A stretch of 64,000 nt of DNA from JAICTV01 sp035634055 (GTDB lineage Bacteria > Planctomycetota > Phycisphaerae > Tepidisphaerales > Tepidisphaeraceae): positions 1 through 64,000 of the forward strand of contig DASQDR010000116.1 of NCBI GenBank assembly GCA_035634055.1, written 5' to 3'. This document shows positions 44,277 to 52,204 of the stretch, piece after piece. The translations under genes and the position numbers were made by a program. The notes beneath the pieces were generated by a model, which was not told the origin of the DNA, searched no databases, and saw nothing but the letters and a program-made list of their open reading frames with translations. Every line of letters begins with the position of its first letter. The first letter of the stretch is position 1.

Positions 44277-45245
44277 TTACCGGGCGCGGATCAACTGCTC
44301 GTCGGCGATGCCGAGCTCCGCGCGCTTCAGGGCGATATCGCCGAGGAACCGGGTGCCGTCCTGGTAGTAGCCGGCCGTGGGGGTCAGCTCCGGCAGGTGC
44401 TGCTTCCAAAACGCGTTGAACCGCGTCATCAGCGCCTCGCGCAAGTATTTGCTGAGCATCGACGCGACGGCGACGGGCAGGCACTGCGCCTCCGCCTTTT
44501 CGCAGAACAGCACGCGCGCCACGTGCCCGCCGCGGTGCAGCCGGTACTCCGCACGCGCTTCTGTTTCCGACGTGATCTCCAGCGACCACTCGTCGAACAT
44601 GAGCCGGAGCAACTGCCCGTAGTGGGATCGCCCGCCCTGGCGGTCGCAGAAGATCACCAGCCCCTGCTCGCCGTAAGTGCGCAGCAGGTGATCGAGGTGG
44701 ATCGCGCTGGTGGAGAAAAGGGCGCTACCCTTGTTGTGCGTCGCGCTGAGCAGGTCGTTGAGCTTTCGCTCGGTCACCACCCGGGCACCAAGGTGGACGC
44801 AGCGGCAGCCGCACTTGTCCATCTCCGCCCGCAGCGCGTTGGCGAAGAGGCGGACCGGGAGGAAGTCCTGTTCCAGCGGGAAGCGCTCGCCGTCGTAAGG
44901 CTGATACCACGCGTACTGCCGCACGTCGTCCACCGCGTGGGCGGCCGTCAGCGAGAGCAGGTGCTCCAGCCCCTCGCACGTTTCCACGCGCGTGGCGATC
45001 AACGCGAGGATCGCCCGCTCCAGTTCCTTCAGGCCGGTCTGGTAGACGATCTTGGAATCGTTGACGTGGAGCTTCTTGTTTCCCTTCGTGCGGTTGCGGC
45101 TGACGAGCTTCTTGAGCCGCTTCCACGCGCAGGGCAGCTCCTCGGCGAGGGGGTCGGCGTCGTCGATCTCGAACGCGCAACACCCGACCACGAGCGGCCC
45201 CAGCAGCGGGCCGTACCCCGCCTCGTCAATCCCCGCCAGGATCAT
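44277..45245 (-). CDS. RNase HII-like protein, enlarged and divergent
   Basis: Probably an RNase H-fold nuclease of 322 residues that acts on RNA in RNA-DNA duplexes. RNase HII landmarks appear in order: ILAGIDEAGYGPLLGPLVVG at the N-terminus (acidic pair), HVNDSKIVYQTG (the NDSK box), VIFCDRQGGRSHY at the position of the third acidic residue, and EKAEAQCLPVAVASMLSKY for the usual AKSLSIAAASIIAK. It is about 100 residues longer than standard RnhB, with the extra length between the NDSK box and the third acid. Whether it is the cell's main RNase HII or a paralogue cannot be told here. The ATG at 45245 starts at the conserved segment. Confidence 0.72.
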   Translation of the reverse strand: MILAGIDEAGYGPLLGPLVVGCCAFEIDDADPLAEELPCAWKRLKKLVSRNRTKGNKKLHVNDSKIVYQTGLKELERAILALIATRVETCEGLEHLLSLTAAHAVDDVRQYAWYQPYDGERFPLEQDFLPVRLFANALRAEMDKCGCRCVHLGARVVTERKLNDLLSATHNKGSALFSTSAIHLDHLLRTYGEQGLVIFCDRQGGRSHYGQLLRLMFDEWSLEITSETEARAEYRLHRGGHVARVLFCEKAEAQCLPVAVASMLSKYLREALMTRFNAFWKQHLPELTPTAGYYQDGTRFLGDIALKRAELGIADEQLIRAR

Positions 45246-45314
45246 GCGGCCATCCTTGACAACATCTCGACCCGCGCCCGTTCGCCTCGCGGCGGCGCCA
45301 CGCGGCGAGAGCGG

Positions 45315-45341
45315 ATTATACCGGCCCGCCCGCCCGATCAA
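45315..45341 (-). promoter_or_regulatory. Promoter of the RNase HII-like gene
   Basis: On the minus strand a consensus TATAAT (45320-45315) is preceded by TTGATC/GTTGAT at 15-16 bases. It lies 70 bases upstream of the start codon at 45245. Confidence 0.5.
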
Positions 45342-45399
45342 CCCGCTCGCGCACCGACTGCGCCAGGCGCGACGCGCACAACTGCTTTGCCTCGGCCGC

Positions 45400-45427
45400 T
45401 TGACAACATGCCTTCCAAGAATAAAGT
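45400..45427 (+). promoter_or_regulatory. Promoter of tRNA-Asp
   Basis: TTGACA at 45400-45405 and TAAAGT at 45422-45427 are 16 bases apart. The predicted start is about a dozen bases before the tRNA, as expected for a stable RNA gene. Confidence 0.7.
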
Positions 45428-45445
45428 GCGTGACTCGCAGCGCTC

Positions 45446-45519
<74 letters not shown>

Positions 45520-45530
45520 CTGCTCAAATG

Positions 45531-45563
45531 AAACGCCGCTCTCGCAAGAGGGCGGCGTTTTTC
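45531..45563 (+). terminator. Rho-independent terminator of tRNA-Asp
   Basis: AACGCCGC-TCT / AGA-GGGCGGCGTT forms a strong, nearly perfect stem around a CGCA loop and runs into TTTTTC. It starts 11 bases after the tRNA. Confidence 0.85.
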
Positions 45564-45642
45564 GTTTGCTGATCACTCGCGCCGCGCGCGATGCACGTTG
45601 CTCTGAAAACGCCTACCATTGCGCGCGAAGGAGCGACCCACC

Positions 45643-46194
45643 ATGAGTGATATCCTGCCGCCCGGCACGCCGGCGCCCGACTTTGAGCTGCCCGCCGGGC
45701 CCGACGCGAAGGTTTCCCTCCGCCAGTTTCGCGGCCGGCCGGTGGTGCTCGTTTTTTACCCCGCCGACTTCAGCCCGGTCTGCGGCGACCAGCTCGCGCT
45801 CTACAACGAGGTCCTGCCGGAGCTGGAGGAGACCGCAGCGCAGGTGCTGGGGATCTCGGTGGACGGCGTGTGGTGCCACCGCGCGTACGGCGAATCGCGC
45901 AAGCTGCGCTTCCCGCTGCTGAGCGACTTCGAGCCCAAGGGCGCGGTCGCGCAGAAGTACGGCGCGTACGAGCCGGAGTGGGGCGTGTCTTCGCGGTCGC
46001 TGTTCGTGATCGACGGCGACGGCGTGATCCGCTGGAGCTACAAGTCGCCCGCCGACGTCAACCCGGGCGCCGACGGCATCCTGGCCGCCCTCGACCGCCT
46101 GGTGGCAGGCGCCCCGGCGGCGGGCGCCGCCGCCACGGGCGCTGCCGCGACCGGCACGACGTCCCCGGCGGGGGAAGGCGGGGCCGCACGATGA
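45643..46194 (+). CDS. Peroxiredoxin (AhpC/TSA family)
   Basis: Thiol peroxidase of 183 residues that reduces hydrogen or organic peroxides in the cytoplasm. The peroxidatic Cys lies in PADFSPVCGDQL, and a second Cys in VDGVWCHRAYGES may act in resolution. The thioredoxin fold spans residues 1-155; the last ~30 residues are a low-complexity Ala/Gly/Thr tail. The ATG at 45643 has AAGGAG nine bases upstream; an earlier in-frame start would overlap it. Its stop codon overlaps the start of the next gene (ATGA at 46191-46194), so translation of the two is probably coupled, pointing to a joint role in redox homeostasis. Confidence 0.92.
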   Translation: MSDILPPGTPAPDFELPAGPDAKVSLRQFRGRPVVLVFYPADFSPVCGDQLALYNEVLPELEETAAQVLGISVDGVWCHRAYGESRKLRFPLLSDFEPKGAVAQKYGAYEPEWGVSSRSLFVIDGDGVIRWSYKSPADVNPGADGILAALDRLVAGAPAAGAAATGAAATGTTSPAGEGGAAR

Positions 46195-46748
46195 AGCTCG
46201 ACCTGCACGCGCCGCGATTGGCCGTCCCCGTAACGGAGAACGACCACGCGCAGGGCCCGCCCGACGCGCCGGTCACGCTGGTGGAGTACGGCGACTACGA
46301 GTGCCCGTACTGCGGACGGGCGCACCCGCTGGTGCAGGAACTCCGGCGGCGGCTGGGGGACCGGTTGCGCTTCGTCTTCCGCAACTTCCCCCTGAACACG
46401 ATCCACCAACACGCCGGCGTCGCCGCGCAGGCGGCGGAGGCGGCCGGGGTGCAGGGGAAGTTCTGGGAGATGCACGACCTGCTCTACGACCACCAGTCGG
46501 ACCTGGCCGATGCCGACCTCCAAAGCTACGCGCTGAAGCTCGAGCTCGAGCCGTACCAGTTCAGCGCCGACCTCTCCAGCGAGCGCTTTGCCAAGCGCGT
46601 CCGCGAGGACTTCCGCGGCGGCGTGCGCAGCGGCGTGAACGGGACGCCGACGTTCTTCATCAACGGAACGCGCTACAACGGCCCGCACGAGCTGGCGGCG
46701 ATGCTGGAGGCGATCGAAGCGGCTGCCCGCCAGGATAACGTCGGCTAA
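46191..46748 (+). CDS. DsbA-like thioredoxin-fold protein
   Basis: A 185-residue thiol oxidoreductase of the Thioredoxin_4/DsbA-like group. The active-site motif is CPYC (YECPYCGRAHP, about residue 38) and the cis-Pro loop reads NGTPTFFINGTR. The inserted helical domain lies between (QHAGVAAQAAEAAG, FWEMHDLLYDHQ). There is no signal peptide, so unlike true DsbA it is probably cytoplasmic. Its start codon overlaps the peroxiredoxin stop by four bases (ATGA). It could recycle the peroxiredoxin or act in parallel on peroxides or mixed disulfides; the coupling supports the first idea but does not prove it. Confidence 0.9.
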   Translation: MKLDLHAPRLAVPVTENDHAQGPPDAPVTLVEYGDYECPYCGRAHPLVQELRRRLGDRLRFVFRNFPLNTIHQHAGVAAQAAEAAGVQGKFWEMHDLLYDHQSDLADADLQSYALKLELEPYQFSADLSSERFAKRVREDFRGGVRSGVNGTPTFFINGTRYNGPHELAAMLEAIEAAARQDNVG

Positions 46749-46813
46749 CGCGCGTCCCGCGGCGGGCCGGTTTGGAGGCTCCGCGCGGCGCCTTGTCACC
46801 CTCGCGGCGGGTT

Positions 46814-46844
46814 TTGCTTCCTTTTTGCCTGCCTACGGTAGAAT
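46814..46844 (+). promoter_or_regulatory. Candidate promoter of the PhnD-like gene
   Basis: TTGCTT at 46814-46819 and TAGAAT at 46839-46844 are 19 bases apart, slightly long. The -10 box is good and lies 96 bases upstream of the ATG at 46940. Confidence 0.35.
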
Positions 46845-46939
46845 GCCACCGCACGCACGTGCGCGCGGCCTTGCGCACGCGCCGTTCCACCCGGCGCGGC
46901 GCGGGCGGCCGCTGGCCGTGCTGCGGAGGAGCCCAAGCA

Positions 46940-48160
46940 ATGCAAGACGTGTCGCACGCCACCACGACCACCGATGCCGACGCCGCCGCACCGGCGCGCG
47001 GGCGGCGGCGGACCAACCCGTTGCTGTTGCTGCTGGGCGCCGTCATCGTCGCCGCCGCCATCGGGTGGATCATGTACTTCGTGCAGGTCCGCCGCCCGGT
47101 GCAGGCCAACCGTGACATGAACAGCGGGCTGGTTCAGACGGTCGTCGGCCTGCGCGACGCGCGGCCGCTGAAGCTGGACCCGAAGTTCGTCGACGCGGAT
47201 GGCGACCTCGTCGCCGACGCGCCGGCGGACGCCAAGCTCCAGGTTGATCCGCCCACGCTGGTCTTCTCCTTCGTCGGCACCGACAACCCCGAGGCTTACC
47301 AGGAGCGGTTCAAGGAGTTCGTCCAGCACCTCGGCGCCCGCACCGGCAAGCCGACGGAGTACATGCTCTTCCGCAGCGCCGAGGAAGAGCTCAAGGCGCT
47401 CAGCGACGGGCGGCTGCACGTGGCGGGGCTGAACACCGGCAACGTCCCGGTCGCCGTCAACCAGTGCGGGTTCGTGCCGATCTGCAACCTCGCCAGCGAG
47501 CAGGGCGTCAGCACCTACCAGATGCAACTGATCGTCCCGGCCGACAGCCCGATCCAAAGCGTGTCGGACCTCAAGGGCAAGGAGATCGCGCTCACCGAGG
47601 CCGGCTCCAACAGCGGGTTCAAGGCGCCGCTGGTGCTGCTGCGGGACCACGGGCTGCTGCCGGGCAAGGACTTCTCGATCCGCTATTCCGGCGGGCACGA
47701 CGCGTCGATCGCCGCCATCGCGTCCAAGCAGTACCAGGCCGCCGCCGTCGCCAGCGACCTGCTCCGCCGCGCCGAAGCGGAGAACCCGCCGCGCATTCAG
47801 AAGGGGCAGTACCGCGTGCTCTACACGTCGGAGAACTTCCCCACCGCCGGCTTCGGCTACGTCTGCAACCTGAAGCCTGAGCTAGCGCAGAAGGTGAAGG
47901 ACGCCTTCTTCAGCTTCGAGTGGAAGGGGACCGGCGTGGAGCGCGAGTTCGCGGCGAGCAACCAGACCAAGTTCGCCCCAGTCAGCTTCAAGAACGACTT
48001 CGCGCTGGTCCGCCGGATCGACGACGCCATCCGCTCGGTCAGCGGGATGGAAGCGGGCGGCCGCGAGATCGACCCGCTGACGCCGGCGACCAACGAAGCC
48101 GCGGCCGCCGCGCCGTCAACGGCGCCGGCCGAGTCCGAAGCGTCGCAACAACCCCGTTGA
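46940..48160 (+). CDS. PhnD-like phosphate/phosphonate-binding protein with N-terminal membrane anchor
   Basis: A 406-residue substrate-binding protein of the PhnD/phosphate-phosphite binding type. A hydrophilic N-terminus is followed by one hydrophobic segment (NPLLLLLGAVIVAAAIGWIMY, ~27-48) that is either an uncleaved anchor or a signal peptide. The binding fold follows: LHVAGLNTGNVPVAVNQCGF, SVSDLKGKEIALTEAGSNSG and VLLRDHGLLPGKDF. The C-terminal ~35 residues are Ala/Pro/Glu low complexity. The ATG is preceded by GGAGGAG eight bases upstream. No ABC permease or ATPase is adjacent, so it is an orphan or serves as a sensor or partner elsewhere. Confidence 0.82.
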   Translation: MQDVSHATTTTDADAAAPARGRRRTNPLLLLLGAVIVAAAIGWIMYFVQVRRPVQANRDMNSGLVQTVVGLRDARPLKLDPKFVDADGDLVADAPADAKLQVDPPTLVFSFVGTDNPEAYQERFKEFVQHLGARTGKPTEYMLFRSAEEELKALSDGRLHVAGLNTGNVPVAVNQCGFVPICNLASEQGVSTYQMQLIVPADSPIQSVSDLKGKEIALTEAGSNSGFKAPLVLLRDHGLLPGKDFSIRYSGGHDASIAAIASKQYQAAAVASDLLRRAEAENPPRIQKGQYRVLYTSENFPTAGFGYVCNLKPELAQKVKDAFFSFEWKGTGVEREFAASNQTKFAPVSFKNDFALVRRIDDAIRSVSGMEAGGREIDPLTPATNEAAAAAPSTAPAESEASQQPR

Positions 48161-48225
48161 CGCATCCACACCGGCGGCACCCGCTACAGTGGCGCACGTT
48201 TGGGCTGAGCCGCCAGGCACCACGA

Positions 48226-48313
48226 TGTCATCGTGAGCGTGCTCGCAAAGGATCTGGGGAAGGTGGGCGGTGCTCCGTCCCGAGATCCCTCGCGAACACG
48301 CTTCGGGATGACA
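48226..48313. repeat. Dispersed-type inverted repeat, TGTCAT...GGATCT
   Basis: Left arm TGTCATCGTGAGCG plus TGCTCGCAAAGGATCT (48226-48255) and the reverse complement of the right arm (48283-48313), TGTCATCCCGAAGCG plus TGTTCGCGAGGGATCT, are about three-quarters identical. The layout recalls the TGTCATnCTGAGCG...GAAGGATCT elements seen between genes in many bacteria. The loop is 27 bases. Confidence 0.65.
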
Positions 48314-48455
48314 CTCACTCCTGCCATTGCGTTACACGCTGGACCCGCCGCCCAGAGGGTCGTTCACTAAGCAGCGGGGCAGCCGTTCCCGCGCGCCGGC
48401 GCGTGTCATTGGACACATCGCCCGCTGTTCCGCGCCGGCTCGCGCCTGTCCCCTG

Positions 48456-48481
48456 CCCTCTCCCCGAGCACGGGGAGAGGG
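48456..48481. repeat. Perfect 11-bp hairpin
   Basis: CCCTCTCCCCG-AGCA-CGGGGAGAGGG is a perfect inverted repeat about 58 bases past the end of the converging secreted-protein gene. There is no T-run, so it is not a classical terminator. Confidence 0.6.
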
Positions 48482-48538
48482 AGTGGGGCCTCAAAGGCTC
48501 TATTGGCGGAGGAGGCCGAGCGGGCGCGCCGTTCCCGG

Positions 48539-50413
48539 CTACGGCAGGACCTCGATGCCCTCCAGCAGTTCGTTCAGATCGCCGGACGCGAGGGTATCGG
48601 TCCCCTTGCCGCCGAAGAGTTGGTCGACGGCGCCGTCGTTGGTGATGAAGCGGTCGTTGCCGGCGTTGCCAAGGAGGGTGTCGGCGCCGCCACCGCCGTC
48701 GAGGCGGTCATTGCTGGAGCCGCCGTCGAGGTAGTCATTGCCGTCGTAGCCGTAGACGCGGTCGCGGCCGGCGACGCCGAAGAGGCGGTCGTTGCCGCCG
48801 TTGCCGTTAAGGCGGTCGTTGCCGGTCCCGCCGTCGACGGTGTCCTTGTTGGCGCCGCCGCTGAGGGTGTCGTCGCCGTCGCCGCCGACCGCCTTATCGT
48901 TGCCGTCGTTGGCCCAGACGTTGTCGTTGCCAATTCCGCCGTCGACGGTGTCGCCTCCCGTGCTGCCGCTGATGCGATCGTCGCCCGCGCCCGCGTCGAC
49001 CAGCATCGGCACGGCGACGGCCGACGCGTCCAGCACGTCGTTGCTCTCGAACGAGCGGATCACCACGCGCGTCACGTCCGCCATGGGGAACGACTCGGGG
49101 GTGCCGTTGCGGTTCACCACCAGGTTGGCGCCGCTGCTCGTGAGGGTAACGGTGTCAACGCCCGGCCCGCCGATGACGGTGATGATGCCGCTCTCGATCG
49201 CCACCTCGTCCACGGTGTTGGCCAGCAGGTTGAGGGTGCCGGTGTCGTAGTTGGTGCTGACGATGTCGGCCACGCCGTCGCCGGTGAAGTCGCCGGTGGC
49301 GATGCCGGCGCCGCCGCCGTCGATGATGAAGACCTGCGGGGCCAGGAAGGTGCCGTCGCCGCGGCCCTGGTGGACGCGTAGCTCCTGGGTGATGCCCACG
49401 ACGCTGCTGCCGCCGGCGACGTCGAGCGCGCCGTCGCCGTTGAAGTCCGCCAGCACGACGTCGTTGGGAAGCTCGCCTGACGGGATGCTGACGCCGCTGG
49501 CGAAGTTGCCGTCGCCCTGGTTGATGAGCAGGCTGAAGTCGTTGCTGCCGCCGAGGTTTTGGAAGCCGCCGTTAGCGGTGACAAGATCGGGGCGGCCGTC
49601 GTTGTTCATGTCGCCGATGGCGATCGAGCTGGGGCGGGTGCCGGCGGTGAAGGTGCGGGCGGCCTGAAAGGTGCCGTCGCCGTTGCCGAGCAGCACGGCG
49701 ACGCCGTTGTTCTGCCCGCCCGGTACCGCGCCGAACAGCGCCATCGCCAGGTCCGGGATGGTGTCGCCGTTCAAGTCTCCGATGGCGACGTCCGCCTGCC
49801 CGGCCACCGGGGGCTGGATCGCCGGTTGAAAGGTCCCGTCACCCTTGCCCAGCAAAACGGTGGCGAACGTGCCGAGCACGTTGGCGACGACGATGTCCGG
49901 CCGGCCGTCGGCGTTGAGGTCACCGATGGTGGCGTTCTGCGGCGTGTCGCCGCCGGCAATGTGAACGGCCGCGTCGAACGTTCCGTTGCCGTTGCCGATC
50001 AGGATCGCCAGGTCGTCGCCCACCGCGACCAGGTCGGTGTCGCCGTCGCCATTAAGGTCGGCGGCGACGATGCCGGAAAGGTTCGGCGAGGCGGCGAACG
50101 TCTTGCGCTGCCCGAACCCCCCCGTGCCGTTGCCAAGCATAATGCTGACGTTGCCGCTGGTGTAATTGGTGACCGCGACGTCGGAATCGCCGTCGCCGTT
50201 GAAGTCGGCCACGGTGACACCCTGAGCCTCGTCGCCGGCGAAGAAGCTGGTGGCGGCGGCGAAGCTGATGTCGGCGAGATAGGCGCGGGACTCGAGCCGC
50301 TCCAGGCACCGGCGCGCCCCGCCGGTCATCGCCCGCGGAATTGCCCGTCGCTTTCCCGCGACGGTATTGAACGCAACGACAGGGGTAACGCCTGAAACTG
50401 AGACGACCGGCAT
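48539..50413 (-). CDS. Secreted FG-GAP/VCBS repeat protein with C-terminal RTX-type calcium repeats
   Basis: A 624-residue extracellular protein. The N-terminus carries CLERLESRAYLAD (~36-48), a LEPR-XLL-like sorting motif. Seven or so FG-GAP/VCBS propeller repeats follow (VADFNGDGDSDVAVTN, AADLNGDGDTDLVAV, IGDLNADGRPDIVVAN), covering residues ~55-390. From about 470, tandem nonapeptide RTX calcium-binding repeats appear (GGIGNDNVWANDGND, GGDGDDTLSGGANKD, GGGGADTLLGNAGND). The combination suggests surface adhesion or ligand binding, stabilised by calcium. ATGs at 50419 and 50413 are in frame; AGAGAGG abuts the first and is six bases before the second, so 50413 is preferred. No enzymatic domain is seen. 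Confidence 0.82.
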   Translation of the reverse strand: MPVVSVSGVTPVVAFNTVAGKRRAIPRAMTGGARRCLERLESRAYLADISFAAATSFFAGDEAQGVTVADFNGDGDSDVAVTNYTSGNVSIMLGNGTGGFGQRKTFAASPNLSGIVAADLNGDGDTDLVAVGDDLAILIGNGNGTFDAAVHIAGGDTPQNATIGDLNADGRPDIVVANVLGTFATVLLGKGDGTFQPAIQPPVAGQADVAIGDLNGDTIPDLAMALFGAVPGGQNNGVAVLLGNGDGTFQAARTFTAGTRPSSIAIGDMNNDGRPDLVTANGGFQNLGGSNDFSLLINQGDGNFASGVSIPSGELPNDVVLADFNGDGALDVAGGSSVVGITQELRVHQGRGDGTFLAPQVFIIDGGGAGIATGDFTGDGVADIVSTNYDTGTLNLLANTVDEVAIESGIITVIGGPGVDTVTLTSSGANLVVNRNGTPESFPMADVTRVVIRSFESNDVLDASAVAVPMLVDAGAGDDRISGSTGGDTVDGGIGNDNVWANDGNDKAVGGDGDDTLSGGANKDTVDGGTGNDRLNGNGGNDRLFGVAGRDRVYGYDGNDYLDGGSSNDRLDGGGGADTLLGNAGNDRFITNDGAVDQLFGGKGTDTLASGDLNELLEGIEVLP

Positions 50414-50669
50414 GAGCATCCTCTCTTCGAGCGGAGACGTGGAGCGTCGCCAACGGGCCCTTCGTCACCGCGCACCGCGGAGACCGTCGGATCACGGGTT
50501 GGACGACGTGGACAACCGGACCCGCGCAAGGCCTCCGGGAAGCGCGTTTACCCCGATTGCCGGAGTTACACAGAAATGCCTTGGCCGCAGAGGATGCCAG
50601 CAGTGATGTCAAATGGCAACAAAAATTTGCTTAGCGAGATGTGGGGAGTGAGGCGGGTGACAGGATGCT

Positions 50670-51065
50670 TCAGCGCGCGGCTGAATCGCGCGGGCGGCGC
50701 CAGCTTGGCCAGATGCTCGGACGGCACGGCGTCCCGCCGGCGGGGGCGTCAGCGCCGCGGGTTCTCCACGGCCGCCGGCCCTTCGGCAGGATGATCCACC
50801 CCACCAGCGCCGCCGCGAGAACGGAGATCACGAGCCACGTCCGCCGGCCCGCCCATTGCGGCTGCGCCCAAATCATGCCGGCGGCAACCGTCAGCGGCAG
50901 CAGCGGGCGCCAGAGCGCCAGGGCGTTGCTGCGCCACCGACGGTTCCGCGCCCGCCGGCCGGCGCGGGCGGCAAGCTTCGCCTCGCGCTTCGCCTGCTTT
51001 CGCTCGGCGCGCGTCAAGCGGATGGGCGTGGACGCTTGGGTCACGGCGGTCAACGTAGCAAGCAT
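50670..51065 (-). CDS. Small membrane protein, hypothetical
   Basis: A 131-residue putative protein. A basic N-terminal stretch (TRAERKQAKREAKLAARAG) precedes two hydrophobic segments (LWRPLLPLTVAAGMIWA and WLVISVLAAALVGWIILP), and a Pro/Arg-rich tail follows. I do not recognise a family. The reading frame is longer (to 51983), but upstream of 51065 it runs through the coding region of the CPBP gene in another frame. No Shine-Dalgarno is visible at the chosen ATG. The hydrophobic-basic pattern and the gap in other coding signals support it moderately; it could be a false positive of high GC. Confidence 0.45.
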   Translation of the reverse strand: MLATLTAVTQASTPIRLTRAERKQAKREAKLAARAGRRARNRRWRSNALALWRPLLPLTVAAGMIWAQPQWAGRRTWLVISVLAAALVGWIILPKGRRPWRTRGADAPAGGTPCRPSIWPSWRRPRDSAAR

Positions 51066-51178
51066 CACGCCAGCCGTCCGACGGGCGCGGGAGGTTTTCG
51101 GAAATCCGGGGCGGCTCCGGCGGCGACCCGGGCAGTTAAGATGGCGGCGTTGGCCAGCGCGGCCGCGGCGCGGTTGCC

Positions 51179-51913
51179 TTACCCGCCCACAAGTCGCAGC
51201 GTGCCGTTGGAGAAGAACGGCCCCAGGCCGACGGTGAAGACGAGGATGCCGTAGAGCGCGTGCTCGACCGTCGCCAACAGCAGCGACCGCGCGTGGCGGT
51301 ACCGCCACGCGAAGAGCGCGCCGCCCAACAGCGTCAGCAGCACCGCCATGGGGTTGTTGAACACGATGTGCATGTAGCCGAAGGCGACCGCGCTGGCGAC
51401 GATCATCGCTCGGCCATCGCCGAACAGCGGGCGGTAGCGGTGGAAGAAGAAGCTGCGGTAGATCAGCTCCTGCGGCAGCACGCTGATCAGCGGATAGGCA
51501 GGGAGGAACGCCAGCCACACCATCGGCTGGTGACGCGGGAGCCAGAAGAGCCACTGCGGCGCGGCGATCGACATGGCCGACGTGATGCCCATGGCCGCGC
51601 CCGCGAAGAGCGCGAGCATCGCGCGGTTGTCGCCGCGCTTGGCCCCGCCGCGCCCGAGCTGTCGGCGGTCGAAGCTCGGGTCCGCCCAGAGCCACAGGAA
51701 GCACGCCGCCGCCGCTGTAATCGCGGCTGCCAACGGTAGCGCCGCCGCCAGCACCGGCGTCTCCGCCAGGCGCAGCGCCCGCGCCGCGAAGACCAGTGCC
51801 AGCGGGATCCCGCCGAAGAGCAGTAGAAACTCGCCCGCCCGGAGCAGCCTGGCGGCGCGGCCGACAGCCGCCGGCGGGCGGATGGCGTCGGGCGTGGTGG
51901 GCAGCAGCATCAT
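51179..51913 (-). CDS. CPBP-type intramembrane metalloprotease
   Basis: A 244-residue polytopic membrane protein with the CAAX-protease/bacteriocin-processing (CPBP, Abi) signature. Motif 1 reads PQELIYRSFFFHRY, with Gln-Glu in place of the usual Glu-Glu, as in a known subgroup. Motif 2 is FGYMHIVFNN and motif 3 EHALYG, supplying the metal-binding histidines. About six to seven hydrophobic helices are apparent. The ATG at 51913 or 51910 is selected because homology and membrane segments begin soon after; the frame is open further upstream without a Shine-Dalgarno. Roles of the family range from processing of peptides to stress and immunity functions; nothing nearby specifies a substrate. Confidence 0.75.
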   Translation of the reverse strand: MMLLPTTPDAIRPPAAVGRAARLLRAGEFLLLFGGIPLALVFAARALRLAETPVLAAALPLAAAITAAAACFLWLWADPSFDRRQLGRGGAKRGDNRAMLALFAGAAMGITSAMSIAAPQWLFWLPRHQPMVWLAFLPAYPLISVLPQELIYRSFFFHRYRPLFGDGRAMIVASAVAFGYMHIVFNNPMAVLLTLLGGALFAWRYRHARSLLLATVEHALYGILVFTVGLGPFFSNGTLRLVGG

Positions 51914-52167
51914 CACCGGCACATGGTAGCGACGCGGGAGCGAGATGCCGCCGTGCGGCAACGCCGCACACGCGCCGATCCACGCTCCGATGAGCGGGCG
52001 GTTGGTGCGCGATCGCGCCACTCCCTCTGCTCGGTACGCAGGGACGAGCGAGCGGCGCGGATCAACCAAGACCGACAGCTCATCGAACACCGCCGCGCAG
52101 CCCGCGGCTGTCATCACCTTCTCCCCGTCGTCCGCGGCCGAACGCGGCGCGACCGTGCACGGGCACT

Positions 52168-52196
52168 TTGGCGACAGCGGCCCGTCGTGATAACTT
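52168..52196 (+). promoter_or_regulatory. Candidate promoter of the GH51 gene
   Basis: TTGGCG at 52168-52173 and TAACTT at 52191-52196 are separated by 17 bases. Transcription would begin almost at the ATG at 52205, which has no Shine-Dalgarno, so a leaderless mRNA is possible. Confidence 0.35.
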
Positions 52197-52204
52197 AACC
52201 GCCG

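Larger units (their letters stand above)
48161..48538. other. Intergenic region rich in inverted repeats
   Basis: 378 bases between converging genes with no credible coding frame. It contains two separate palindromic elements (48226-48313 and 48456-48481), and GC-rich sequence otherwise. Either element could help stop convergent transcripts, but neither carries a T-run. Confidence 0.6.

Noticed and set aside
51066..51983. Upstream part of the minus-strand frame containing the small membrane protein
   Set aside because: It overlaps the CPBP protease in another frame and is Arg/Ala/Gly/Pro-rich without hydrophobic pattern.
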